From NCBI RefSeq assembly GCF_000770675.1, contig NZ_AVBG01000009.1, forward strand, positions 62,001 through 126,000: 64,000 bases of DNA, read 5' to 3'. Below are positions 55,684 to 64,000 of this stretch, one piece after another. The stretch's first letter is position 1. Each line of letters opens with the position of its first letter. Source of the stretch: Pontibacillus chungwhensis BH030062. Lineage in GTDB: Bacteria; Bacillota; Bacilli; Bacillales; BH030062. A program made the position numbers and the translations under genes. Under the pieces are notes generated by a model. It made no database searches. It was not told the origin of the DNA and worked only from the letters and a program-made list of their open reading frames with translations.

Positions 55684-56462
55684 TGTTTCCTCTGAAGGGG
55701 AAACGGATCTTAGTCACAAGATCTGCTGAGCAAGCGGCTTCTTTTACAAATTGTATTGAACAACAGAGCGGGATTTCAGTAGAAATTCCGCTTCTTTATT
55801 TTAAAAGCGTTCCGTCTGAAGAGAATAGGCATATACTCAGACGTCTACATAGCTTCAAGTGGATCATATTCACCAGTTCAAACGGTGTTCATTTTTTTAT
55901 GGAGTTATGTGAGCGTTACCAAGTCCCGCTGTCCATTATAAAGGAGCGATCAATGGCTGCAGTTGGGCGGAAAACAGCAAACACATTAGCCTATTACAAT
56001 TTAGAAACAGACTTTATGCCTGATACATACACAGGGGAAGCGTTAGGAGAAGCTTTCTTAAATGAGCGAGACAATGGTGCAGTATTAGTCGTTCAAGGGA
56101 ATCTGGCCAGGCAGAAAGTCGTAGAAACCATTCAACCATATATGGACGTCGAAACAGCAATTATGTATGAAACATGTGTAAATGTTAAAATAAAAGAGGA
56201 TTTTAATAAAGCATTACAAGAAAATGAAATGGATGCCTTAACCTTTACAAGTCCTTCTACTGTAAAAGCCTTTAAACAGCTTATAGAACCTTCTCTGTTT
56301 GAAACCGTTCAATCCTTACCTTGTATATGTATTGGACCTACCACGGAAAAGGAGGCTGAGCAAGCCGGGTTTCCACATAGAATAATACCAAATCATCAAA
56401 CAGTTGAAGGCATGTGTGAAGCGTTAGGAAGCTATTTTCGTGAGAAAGGAAATGATGATTAA
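55683..56462 (+). CDS. hemD: Uroporphyrinogen-III synthase
   Basis: The 259-residue enzyme closes and inverts ring D. It is a poorly conserved family, here recognisable from the two-lobe pattern ([57 protein letters not shown]) and from its place. It shares one base with the hemC stop and its stop shares one base with the hemB start, so translation is tightly coupled. Confidence 0.92.
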   Translation: MFPLKGKRILVTRSAEQAASFTNCIEQQSGISVEIPLLYFKSVPSEENRHILRRLHSFKWIIFTSSNGVHFFMELCERYQVPLSIIKERSMAAVGRKTANTLAYYNLETDFMPDTYTGEALGEAFLNERDNGAVLVVQGNLARQKVVETIQPYMDVETAIMYETCVNVKIKEDFNKALQENEMDALTFTSPSTVKAFKQLIEPSLFETVQSLPCICIGPTTEKEAEQAGFPHRIIPNHQTVEGMCEALGSYFREKGNDD

Positions 56463-57439
56463 TGAATGAATTACAATTTAAACGTCATCGTCGCCTTCGT
56501 ACAACAGAATCAATGAGATCTCTTGTACGGGAGACCCATTTAAATAAAGAGGACTTAATTTTCCCGATATTTGTAGTAGAAGGGGAGAATATAAAGAATG
56601 AAGTTTCTTCAATGCCTGGAGTTTTTCAAGTTTCGTTAGATCAGCTAACGGGAGAAATGCAGGAGCTAGAAGACCTTGGAATCCGTTCTGTGATTCTGTT
56701 TGGTGTACCACATGAAAAAGATGAGAAAGGCACACAAGCTTACTGTGAAACGGGCATCGTTCAAAGAGCAATACGTCAAGTAAAGCAGGATGTTCCAAGC
56801 TTAACCGTTATAGCGGATACTTGTCTTTGCCAATACACGGATCATGGACACTGTGGTGTCGTTCATGAAGGGGAAATTGTAAACGATGAATCTCTGGAGC
56901 TTCTTGTGGAAACAGCAGTTAGTCAGGCGAAAGCGGGTGCAGATATTATTGCGCCATCTAATATGATGGATGGATTTGTTGCAGCGATTCGTCGTGGTTT
57001 GGATGAGGCAGGATTTGTGAATACCCCTGTTATGTCCTATGCTGTTAAATATGCTTCTTCTTTCTATGGCCCTTTCCGCGATGCGGCTCATAGTTCACCG
57101 CAGTTTGGGGATCGTCGTGCGTATCAAATGGACCCTGCCAATCGTCTTGAAGCCATTCGAGAGGCACAATCTGATGTAGAAGAAGGGGCAGACTTTCTTA
57201 TTGTGAAGCCAGCATTGGCGTATTTGGATATTATGAGAGAAATGAAAGACCGTTATCCTTTACCAATAGTTGCTTATAATGTGAGTGGTGAATATTCCAT
57301 GATTAAAGCGGCTGCACAAAATGGCTGGGTAAATGAAAAGGAAATTGTACTAGAGAAACTAACATCTATGAAGCGGGCTGGAGCAGATTTAATTATTACG
57401 TATTTTGCAAAAGATGTAGCTCGTTACTTATCTGAGTAA
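56462..57439 (+). CDS. hemB: Delta-aminolevulinic acid dehydratase (porphobilinogen synthase)
   Basis: The 325-residue enzyme joins two aminolevulinate molecules. A zinc-type metal site is visible in [15 protein letters not shown]. The active-site lysines lie in [14 protein letters not shown] and [12 protein letters not shown], and IAPSNMMDG is also conserved. Length is standard. It is coupled to hemD (TAATG overlap) and 24 bases before hemL. Confidence 0.96.
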   Translation: MNELQFKRHRRLRTTESMRSLVRETHLNKEDLIFPIFVVEGENIKNEVSSMPGVFQVSLDQLTGEMQELEDLGIRSVILFGVPHEKDEKGTQAYCETGIVQRAIRQVKQDVPSLTVIADTCLCQYTDHGHCGVVHEGEIVNDESLELLVETAVSQAKAGADIIAPSNMMDGFVAAIRRGLDEAGFVNTPVMSYAVKYASSFYGPFRDAAHSSPQFGDRRAYQMDPANRLEAIREAQSDVEEGADFLIVKPALAYLDIMREMKDRYPLPIVAYNVSGEYSMIKAAAQNGWVNEKEIVLEKLTSMKRAGADLIITYFAKDVARYLSE

Positions 57440-57463
57440 TAAATAGAAAAAGGAGTGGTTGTC

Positions 57464-58753
57464 ATGCGTGAGATGAATCAATCAAAGGAAGCTTATCAGA
57501 AGGCAGTCGAGTATATGCCAGGTGGAGTCAACTCTCCTGTTCGTGCTTCTAAGTCAGTAGGGATGGACCCAATCTTTATGGAAAAAGGGAAAGGCTCTAA
57601 AATCTATGATATCGATGGCAATGAGTATATCGACTATGTTCTTAGTTATGGACCATTAATTTTAGGTCATGCAGATGATAAGGTTGTTTCCCGTTTGAAG
57701 GAGATCACAGAACTTGGGACAAGTTTTGGTGCTCCTACAAAGCTAGAAAATGATTTGGCTGAACTTGTGATCGATCGTGTGCCGTCCATTGAAATGGTGC
57801 GCATGGTCAACTCTGGTACAGAAGCTACCATGAGTGCGCTGCGTCTGGCCCGAGGATATACAGGAAAGAATAAGATTCTTAAATTCGAAGGTAATTACCA
57901 TGGTCATGGAGACTCTTTACTTATTAAAGCTGGTTCGGGTGTTGCTACTTTAGGCTTACCTGATTCCCCGGGTGTGCCAGAAGGAATTGCTATGAATACA
58001 ATTACAGTTCCTTATAATGATGTAGAAAGCCTTCGATATGCTTTTAATGAGTATGGTGATGACATTGCGGGTGTAATCGTAGAACCTGTATCAGGAAACA
58101 TGGGTGTTGTTCCCCCTAATGACGGATTTCTTTCAGAACTTAGAACCATAACGGAAGAACATGGCTCTTTGCTTATTTTTGATGAAGTCATGACCGGATT
58201 CCGCGTGGATTATAACTGTGCTCAAGGTTATTATGGGGTCACGCCAGACTTAACGTGTTTAGGAAAAGTCATAGGCGGTGGTCTTCCGGTTGGTGCGTAT
58301 GGTGGTAAGAAGGAGATCATGGAGATGATTGCTCCGACTGGTCCGATCTATCAAGCGGGAACTCTTTCAGGTAATCCACTTGCAATGGCGGCAGGTTATG
58401 AAACGTTGAATGCATTAACAGAAACCTCTTACCAGGAGATCAATCAAAAAGTTGATCGCTTAGTAGAAGGATTCACAGAAGCGGCTGAAGCATACCATAT
58501 CCCTCTGACGGTGAACCGTGCTGGATCTATGGTTGCTTTCTTCTTCAACGAAGGTGACGTGACAAACTATGATACAGCGAAGAAGTCTAACACAGATCGT
58601 TTTGCGCAGTACTACCGCGCTATGATTGAAGAAGGCATTTATTTACCACCTTCTCAATTTGAAGGAATGTTCTTATCTACCAAACATACAGATGAAGACA
58701 TTGAAAAAACAATTGAAGCGACTAAGAAAGCTTTTGCTTCTATACAGGCATAA
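57464..58753 (+). CDS. hemL: Glutamate-1-semialdehyde 2,1-aminomutase
   Basis: The 429-residue PLP enzyme makes 5-aminolevulinate. GGVNSPVRA near the N-terminus, [26 protein letters not shown] and FDEVMTGFR are family motifs, and Lys268 in CLGKVIGGG binds PLP. The ATG at 57464 follows AAGGAG; the GTG at 57455 lies at the end of that site. It is the last gene of the hem operon, closed by a strong terminator. Confidence 0.96.
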   Translation: MREMNQSKEAYQKAVEYMPGGVNSPVRASKSVGMDPIFMEKGKGSKIYDIDGNEYIDYVLSYGPLILGHADDKVVSRLKEITELGTSFGAPTKLENDLAELVIDRVPSIEMVRMVNSGTEATMSALRLARGYTGKNKILKFEGNYHGHGDSLLIKAGSGVATLGLPDSPGVPEGIAMNTITVPYNDVESLRYAFNEYGDDIAGVIVEPVSGNMGVVPPNDGFLSELRTITEEHGSLLIFDEVMTGFRVDYNCAQGYYGVTPDLTCLGKVIGGGLPVGAYGGKKEIMEMIAPTGPIYQAGTLSGNPLAMAAGYETLNALTETSYQEINQKVDRLVEGFTEAAEAYHIPLTVNRAGSMVAFFFNEGDVTNYDTAKKSNTDRFAQYYRAMIEEGIYLPPSQFEGMFLSTKHTDEDIEKTIEATKKAFASIQA

Positions 58754-58757
58754 ATCC

Positions 58758-58795
58758 AACCCCCTCATCATGTACTAAGATGAGGGGGTTTTTCT
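58758..58795 (+). terminator. Terminator of the hem operon
   Basis: A 12-bp perfect stem (58758-58769 with 58779-58790) is followed by T's. Confidence 0.93.
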
Positions 58796-58811
58796 ATAGA
58801 TCTACGATTAG

Positions 58812-58839
58812 GCATAATTTTTTCTTCCCTCTCATATAT
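58812..58839 (+). promoter_or_regulatory. Candidate sigma-E-type promoter of spoVID
   Basis: GCATAAT (58812-58818) and CATATAT (58833-58839) are 14 bases apart and resemble the sigma-E -35 (ATATT-like) and -10 (CATACANT) boxes. This would fit a mother-cell gene, but the match is partial. Confidence 0.4.
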
Positions 58840-58897
58840 CTAGAATGACATAGGCGCTCGAAAGGTCTTGCGTGTACATTGAAGGGAGGAGAAACGC

Positions 58898-59911
58898 TTG
58901 ACATATGAAGAACAGAATGTGTTTAGCTTTCATTTAAATGAATCACTTTGGTTTAAAAGAGGACAGGAAGTTGAGGAGTTTATGGGCATCTCTCTTGAGC
59001 CGGATATATCCATTCAGGAATATGATGACTCTGTATCTATACGAGGTGTAATTGAGCTCGGAGGGGAGTATTTCCGGTCTTCTGAGGATGTGGAGGGAGA
59101 AGAGGAGCAGATCCTTTCTTTACGAGATCATGCTTCAAAGCGAACGATTGAGAATGTAGATCTTCATGATGATGGAGTAAGTGAGTTCTATCACCGTTTT
59201 CCTGTAGAAATTTCAATTCCCAAAAGTCGCATTCAATCGATGGATGAAGTGACAGTCAGTATCGATTCCTTCGATTATGAACTCCCTGAGAAAGGGCAAT
59301 TAAAGTTGAATGCAACTGTCGCGATTCACGGAGTGAGTGAAGAAACGAGGAGTGAAGAAGTAGCGGAAGTGCCTTCACCTGAAGAGGTAGAACCAGAACC
59401 GTTTAATTTTGATGTAACCTATCAAGAAGACCATCAAGAAGTGACTGAAGCGGTAGAAGATAGAAATTCAGAGGAAGTAGAAGACGTAGTGGCTGAAGCG
59501 GAGGAAGAACAAGGAGAGCTAGTAGAACAAGAGGGAGGCCGCTGGAAATACAAGCAATCCCAGACATTCTCTGAGTTCTTCGGAAAAGTCGAAGATCAGT
59601 CTCAGGATGAGGAAACTGAATCTGAGGAAGACATGAGCGACTACGAATTTGAAGAATCATCTGAAGAGTCGTCAGAAGAAAGTCGCGATGAAGAAGATGC
59701 GCCTCAGGATGCTCGCTATTTAACGTCCATGTTTGAACGACACGATGAGTCTTACGCAAAGATGAGAATGTGCATTGTTCAAGAAGATGATACGTTAGGG
59801 TCTATTGCTCATAAATATAAAATCCCACCCACTCACCTCAGTCGTGTGAACAATTTAGGTGATGAAGATGTGAGTGCGGGTCAAATTCTTTATATACCTG
59901 CAAAAGCATAG
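58898..59911 (+). CDS. spoVID: Stage VI sporulation protein D (spore coat assembly)
   Basis: The 337-residue protein has an N-terminal SpoVID domain (about 1-150, FSFHLNESLWFKRGQEVEEF). A very acidic, Glu/Ser-rich low-complexity middle follows (about 150-275), then a C-terminal LysM domain (IVQEDDTLGSIAHKYKIPP, ending VSAGQILYIPAKA). SpoVID promotes encasement of the spore by coat proteins. It is much shorter than the B. subtilis protein (about 575 residues), with the difference in the middle region. The TTG at 58898 follows GGGAGG. Confidence 0.9.
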   Translation: MTYEEQNVFSFHLNESLWFKRGQEVEEFMGISLEPDISIQEYDDSVSIRGVIELGGEYFRSSEDVEGEEEQILSLRDHASKRTIENVDLHDDGVSEFYHRFPVEISIPKSRIQSMDEVTVSIDSFDYELPEKGQLKLNATVAIHGVSEETRSEEVAEVPSPEEVEPEPFNFDVTYQEDHQEVTEAVEDRNSEEVEDVVAEAEEEQGELVEQEGGRWKYKQSQTFSEFFGKVEDQSQDEETESEEDMSDYEFEESSEESSEESRDEEDAPQDARYLTSMFERHDESYAKMRMCIVQEDDTLGSIAHKYKIPPTHLSRVNNLGDEDVSAGQILYIPAKA

Positions 59912-59920
59912 ATGTCCTTA

Positions 59921-59953
59921 TATCCTGCAACGGCTTTCGTTGCAGGATTTTAT
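59921..59953 (+). terminator. Terminator after spoVID
   Basis: TCCTGCAACG pairs with CGTTGCAGGA around a 5-base loop, followed by TTTTAT. Confidence 0.8.
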
Positions 59954-60011
59954 GTAGGGCAACAGTTTTAATCGATCTAGATACACTTGAAAATGAGGGA
60001 GAGTGAATAAA

Positions 60012-61031
60012 TTGGAACAAGAGGTGGTGGATGTATTAGCTTCATACCAGCTATCTGCCTATGAGGTGGAAGTGCAATCTGATAAAGTATATAAGGCCTA
60101 TACACCTGTAGGTCCTGTAGCAGTAAAGCGGTCTAGTTTAAATAGGCAGACGGTTCAAGATTGGATTGAAGTTTATAGAAAAATAGAAAACTATCGATTT
60201 CAGCATGTGGCTCCATTATATATGACTTCTGAAAGGGAGCTCTTTGTTGAGCGTCAGGGAGCGATCTACTATGTGATGCCTTGGATCGAGACACCAAATC
60301 GTGACACGCCACCTTACCCGTTTGAGCAGTTGTATAGAACGATTGGGAAGATGCACAAACGCTCGCTTCATACCGAAGTTGTGAAGCGGGAAGATTACGA
60401 AGAACTGATGACCAATCGGAAGACCCAATTGCAAAACTACAGGGATGTATTATCTGAGTGGGTAACTACGTTCGAGCAGCGACACTACATGGCTCCGGTG
60501 GAATTACAGTTCTGCACACACTATCGTGATCTTGATAAGGTATGCGAAATAGGAATGGATTGGTGTGATCGCTTCTTAGATGATCTGGAAGAGGATAAAC
60601 AAATACGTACAGCTCTTATCCATGGGAACGTTAAGCCCACGCATTTCCTATACGATGATTCAACTCCGTACCTATTAAATTGGGAGCGTTCCAAAACCTA
60701 TTATCCCGTGTATGACATTACGACGTATTTTTATCATGTATTACGTTATCATGACGCACCTGTCAATCAGCTTATATCAACTTTCTCGTACTATGAAGAG
60801 GAGCTTCCTTTACTGAACAGCGAGCGATGTTTACTTGCTTTATTTCTTTTAAATCCAGAACCATATATTCACCAAGTTGAAACTTATGTAAATGGCGCCC
60901 AGGCGAACGGGCAACCTTTTCTAGTACAAAAGTTAGAACGGTCTTATTATGTTTTAAGACATGCGATGGACGTTCAGGAACAAATTGAACAGGCTAGAGT
61001 GTACCAAGAGCAACAAGCAGAGAATAGTTAA
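60012..61031 (+). CDS. ysxE: CotS/YsxE-type spore-coat-associated kinase-like protein
   Basis: The 339-residue protein has the aminoglycoside-phosphotransferase/CotS-like fold: VAVKRSSL near the N-terminus, FVERQGAIYYVMPWIE, and LIHGNVKPTHFLYDDSTPYL. In the last segment the usual catalytic HGD is HGN, so kinase activity is doubtful. It follows spoVID as in B. subtilis. I prefer the TTG at 60012 after GAGGGAGAG; the GTG at 60003 lies within that site. Its stop overlaps the stop of the convergent 62-residue gene. Confidence 0.85.
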   Translation: MEQEVVDVLASYQLSAYEVEVQSDKVYKAYTPVGPVAVKRSSLNRQTVQDWIEVYRKIENYRFQHVAPLYMTSERELFVERQGAIYYVMPWIETPNRDTPPYPFEQLYRTIGKMHKRSLHTEVVKREDYEELMTNRKTQLQNYRDVLSEWVTTFEQRHYMAPVELQFCTHYRDLDKVCEIGMDWCDRFLDDLEEDKQIRTALIHGNVKPTHFLYDDSTPYLLNWERSKTYYPVYDITTYFYHVLRYHDAPVNQLISTFSYYEEELPLLNSERCLLALFLLNPEPYIHQVETYVNGAQANGQPFLVQKLERSYYVLRHAMDVQEQIEQARVYQEQQAENS

Positions 61032-61216
61032 ATCCACTCTAGGTGGAATGCGAAGTATAGACCAATTAAGATACCTAGTAGAAAAACATCGAACGTAGTG
61101 GGGAAAAAGAGTGTCCGAACGAGTTGGAAACACGCAATCGGCAATACACAACGCTCAATAATGATTAACCATTGGCGACACCAGGGTGGCAACTTGTAAC
61201 GATAGAAACGTGCCAA
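61028..61216 (-). CDS. Conserved-looking 62-residue membrane protein
   Basis: The small protein has a basic, aromatic N-terminus (MARFYRYKLPPWCRQW) and two hydrophobic segments (LIIIERCVLPIACFQLVRTL; FDVFLLGILIGLYFAFHL). It starts with TTG at 61216, behind an almost perfect AAAGGAGG on the minus strand, which argues that it is real. I recall similar proteins between the spore gene and valS in related Bacilli, but cannot name a family. It converges on ysxE with a 4-base overlap of stops and is divergent from the valS leader. Confidence 0.7.
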   Translation of the reverse strand: MARFYRYKLPPWCRQWLIIIERCVLPIACFQLVRTLFFPTTFDVFLLGILIGLYFAFHLEWI

Positions 61217-61298
61217 AAGGTATGACCTCCTTTATTGCTTTTCTTTAGTATATGTCCATAGAGGCTGTCATTGTGACTGAAAAAGTTGCTTAAATAGG

Positions 61299-61328
61299 TT
61301 GACTTAACAGAGCGAATGTGGATAAAAT
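61299..61328 (+). promoter_or_regulatory. Promoter of the valS leader
   Basis: TTGACT (61299-61304) and TAAAAT (61323-61328) are 18 bases apart, just upstream of the T-box leader. Confidence 0.6.
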
Positions 61329-61334
61329 AACAAG

Positions 61335-61600
61335 TACAAGAAAATCGATAAATGCCGTGAAGGGGAAGAGTATGAAACGTAAGCCTATCAGAGAGGGAAT
61401 CATTCGCTGTGAGATTTCCAGGTTCTTGCGCTCAGAAGGTCGCCCCAGATGCTGTCTCTTTGAAACCGATAGTAGAAGAGGCCGGAGAATACTCCGTTAT
61501 GTAAGGAAAGTGTGCAGATGACAGGAGTCGTCTGTGAAATAAAGGTGGTACCGCGAATCCATTTCGTCCTTTTTAAGGATGAAATGGATTTTTTTGTTTT
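61335..61600 (+). promoter_or_regulatory. T-box riboswitch of valS with terminator
   Basis: The leader of about 265 bases contains the T-box core AAAGGTGGTACCGCG (61541-61555). Its TGGT pairs with the ACCA end of uncharged tRNA, consistent with tRNA-Val discriminator A. Directly after it is an intrinsic terminator, ATCCATTTC..TCC paired with GGATGAAATGGAT, then seven T's (61557-61597). The purine-rich AGAGTATGAAACG near 61369 may be the AGTA motif of stem I; I did not fix the specifier codon. Uncharged tRNA-Val should stabilise the antiterminator and switch valS on. Confidence 0.92.
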
Positions 61601-61639
61601 TATTCCCTTTCCGGTATAGGCGATAAAGGAGGAACTCGT

Positions 61640-64000
61640 ATGGAGAATCATGAAGTATCTCTTCCAACGAAATATGACCCGAATGCGATTGAGAAAGGTC
61701 GCTATGATTATTGGGTAGATGGCAAATTTTTTGAAGCAAAAGATGACAAAACGAAAGAACCGTTCACGGTCGTAATCCCGCCACCAAACGTAACGGGTAA
61801 ATTACACCTTGGTCATGCATGGGATACAACTTTACAAGACATCATCACACGTGTGAAGCGTATGCAAGGCTATGATGTATTATGGCTTCCGGGTATGGAT
61901 CACGCTGGTATTGCAACTCAAGCGAAAGTAGAAGCGAAGCTAAAAGAACAAGGTACCTCTCGCTATGACCTGGGCCGCGAACAATTCCTTGAGAAATCAT
62001 GGGAATGGAAAGAAGAATATGCGACCTTTATTCGTAAGCAATGGGAGAAGCTTGGTTTAGGCTTAGATTATTCTCGTGAGCGCTTCACATTAGACAACGG
62101 TCTATCAGATGCAGTTCGAGAAGTGTTCGTAACCCTTTATGAGAAGGACTATATTTACCGTGGCGAATACATTATTAACTGGGATCCGACCACGAAAACA
62201 GCTCTATCTGATATTGAAGTCATCTATCATGATGTTCAGGGACACTTCTACCATATGAAATATCCGTTAGCGGACGGATCAGGCCATATCGAAATTGCTA
62301 CAACGCGTCCTGAAACGATGCTTGGAGATACAGCTGTTGCTGTTCACACTGAAGATGATCGTTATAAGCACCTGATTGGGAAGAAAGTTACCCTTCCAAT
62401 CGTTGGTCGCGAAATTGAAATTGTAGGCGATGACTATGTTGATATGGAGTTTGGTAGCGGAGCTGTGAAGATTACACCTGCTCACGATCCAAATGACTTT
62501 GAAATCGGAAATCGTCATGATTTAGAGCGTATTCTTGTTATGAATGAAGATGGAACGATGAACGAGAATGCTGGCAAGTACAAAGGCATGGACCGTTTCG
62601 AATGCCGTAAACAACTTGTTAAAGATCTGCAAGAAGAAGGCATCTTATTCGAAATTGAAGAGCATATGCATTCTGTTGGACACTCAGAGCGGAGTGGAGC
62701 TGTTGTAGAACCATACCTTTCTACACAGTGGTTCGTTAATATGGAACCATTAGCAAAAGAAGCGATTAGCCTTCAAGAAGGAAATGATAAAGTTAATTTC
62801 GTTCCAGATCGATTCGAGAAAACATACCTAAACTGGATGGAAAACATTCGTGACTGGTGTATTTCACGTCAGCTATGGTGGGGTCACCGTATTCCGGCCT
62901 GGTACCACAAAGAAACAGGTGAACTGTATGTAGGTCGTGAAGAGCCAGAAGATATTGAGAACTGGGAGCAAGATAACGATGTATTAGATACATGGTTCTC
63001 CTCTGCACTTTGGCCATTCTCCACGATGGGCTGGCCAGATGAGAACAATGAAGACTATAAGCGTTATTTCCCTACTGACGTCCTTGTTACCGGGTATGAC
63101 ATTATCTTCTTCTGGGTATCTCGTATGATCTTCCAATCCATTGAATTTACAGAGCGTCGTCCATTTAAAGACGTACTGATTCATGGTCTTGTAAGGGATG
63201 CTGAAGGACGCAAGATGAGTAAGTCTCTTGGAAATGGTGTCGATCCGATGGATGTTATTGATAAGTACGGTGCTGATTCTCTGCGTTACTTCTTAGCGAC
63301 AGGCTCAACACCAGGTCAGGATCTACGCTTCCAATGGGAAAAAGTAGAGTCTACTTGGAACTTTGCGAATAAGATATGGAACGCATCTCGTTTCGCCCTT
63401 ATGAATATGGATGGGATCACTAATGAAGAAATCGACTTAACAGGTGAGAAATCTGTAGCGGATTACTGGATTCTAACTCGTTTAAACGAAACGGTTGAAC
63501 AAGTAACGCGCAATGTTGATAAATATGAATTTGGTGAAGCGGGACGTCACTTATACAACTTTATCTGGGATGACTTCTGTGATTGGTACATTGAAATGGC
63601 GAAGCTCCCTCTTTACGGTGAAGACGAAGCTAAGAAGAAGACGACTCGTTCGATCCTCGCTTATGTATTGGATAACACGATGCGTATGCTTCATCCATTC
63701 ATGCCGTTCATCACAGAGGAAATCTGGCAGGCACTTCCGACGAAGGGTGAATCCATCACTGTAGCGAGCTGGCCACAAGTACGTAAAGACCTTCACCATG
63801 AAGAAGCGTCTGAGCAAATGAAGCAGCTCGTAGCCATTATCCGCTCTGTTCGTAACATCCGTGCAGAAGTTGATACACCGATGTCGAAGCAGATTCAGTT
63901 GATGATTAAGGCGAACACAGAAGAAATTGCGGATCAATTAGAAGCAAACCGCCATTATCTAGATCGCTTCTGTAACCCTAGTGAGCTTATAATAGATGCA
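61640..64000 (+). CDS. valS: Valine--tRNA ligase, 5' part
   Basis: The first 787 codons are present (family length about 880); the frame runs off the window end. The class I signature is [14 protein letters not shown] near residue 45 (HLGH). The editing domain contains [16 protein letters not shown], and the KMSKS loop is [10 protein letters not shown]. The C-terminal anticodon-binding domain begins near [15 protein letters not shown]. The ATG at 61640 follows AAAGGAGG. It is under T-box control. Identification is secure. Confidence 0.97.
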   Translation, partial: MENHEVSLPTKYDPNAIEKGRYDYWVDGKFFEAKDDKTKEPFTVVIPPPNVTGKLHLGHAWDTTLQDIITRVKRMQGYDVLWLPGMDHAGIATQAKVEAKLKEQGTSRYDLGREQFLEKSWEWKEEYATFIRKQWEKLGLGLDYSRERFTLDNGLSDAVREVFVTLYEKDYIYRGEYIINWDPTTKTALSDIEVIYHDVQGHFYHMKYPLADGSGHIEIATTRPETMLGDTAVAVHTEDDRYKHLIGKKVTLPIVGREIEIVGDDYVDMEFGSGAVKITPAHDPNDFEIGNRHDLERILVMNEDGTMNENAGKYKGMDRFECRKQLVKDLQEEGILFEIEEHMHSVGHSERSGAVVEPYLSTQWFVNMEPLAKEAISLQEGNDKVNFVPDRFEKTYLNWMENIRDWCISRQLWWGHRIPAWYHKETGELYVGREEPEDIENWEQDNDVLDTWFSSALWPFSTMGWPDENNEDYKRYFPTDVLVTGYDIIFFWVSRMIFQSIEFTERRPFKDVLIHGLVRDAEGRKMSKSLGNGVDPMDVIDKYGADSLRYFLATGSTPGQDLRFQWEKVESTWNFANKIWNASRFALMNMDGITNEEIDLTGEKSVADYWILTRLNETVEQVTRNVDKYEFGEAGRHLYNFIWDDFCDWYIEMAKLPLYGEDEAKKKTTRSILAYVLDNTMRMLHPFMPFITEEIWQALPTKGESITVASWPQVRKDLHHEEASEQMKQLVAIIRSVRNIRAEVDTPMSKQIQLMIKANTEEIADQLEANRHYLDRFCNPSELIIDA

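Noticed and set aside
61318-61521. 67-residue frame upstream of valS
   Set aside because: It lies inside the T-box leader, whose structure explains the sequence.

Overview
The window is a chromosomal backbone segment from a low-GC, spore-forming member of the Bacillaceae. The spore genes gerE, gerM, lonB, spoVID and a ysxE-like gene are all present. Gene order closely follows the Bacillus subtilis block from pheT to valS as I know it. The protein style and the type of intergenic repeat suggest a moderately halophilic relative such as Halobacillus or Pontibacillus. That placement is an inference; no 16S gene or database search was available.

Layout. 1-5876: end of pheT, a YitT-type membrane protein, a sodium:alanine symporter, rnhC, zapA, cvpA. 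5979-10593: polX, mutS2, a DUF350 membrane protein and a 27-residue membrane miniprotein. 10839-15873: fatty-acid degradation (lcfA, fadR, enoyl-CoA hydratase, etfB, etfA), with a textbook FadR operator at the fadR promoter. 16047-18334: trxA and uvrC. 18345-28101: an accessory block lying where B. subtilis has lysC. It holds two Fur-controlled iron loci (a lipoprotein gene; an anchored protein plus an FTR1 permease), a tightly coupled four-gene envelope-sugar cassette and a polytopic glycosyltransferase-like protein. 28082-32591: yslB (inverted), sdhCAB, a thioesterase. 32686-35689: a ComP/ComA-like two-component system with no comQ or comX beside it. 35810-41542: gerE, a MarR regulator, racE, gerM, rph, rdgB and a phosphodiesterase. 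41633-41842: tRNA-Gly and tRNA-Arg. 42153-51249: a TPR protein, tig, clpX, lonB, lonA, engB. 51805-58753: a small membrane protein on the minus strand and the haem operon hemAXCDBL. 58898-64000: spoVID, the ysxE-like gene, a 62-residue membrane protein on the minus strand, a T-box leader and the first part of valS.

How the genes work together. sdhCAB, Etf and the fatty-acid genes feed electrons into respiration, and hemAXCDBL supplies haem for the cytochromes, including SdhC. ClpX, LonA, LonB and trigger factor form a protein-quality group. PolX, MutS2, UvrC and RNase HIII serve DNA maintenance. The Fur-controlled genes point to iron-starvation uptake through FTR1.

The most unusual content is intergenic. 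A dispersed composite repeat occurs in at least five copies (18381-18610, 24300-24725, 37550-38138, 39431-39537, 51333-51782), plus a likely remnant near 10681. Full copies have about 18-bp terminal inverted repeats and two successive large GC-rich palindromes. The copy after racE carries an extra segment of about 186 nt (37680-37865) that is absent from the sister copy at 51333. It can be folded by eye into a closed multi-branch RNA and is the best candidate here for an undescribed mobile RNA element.
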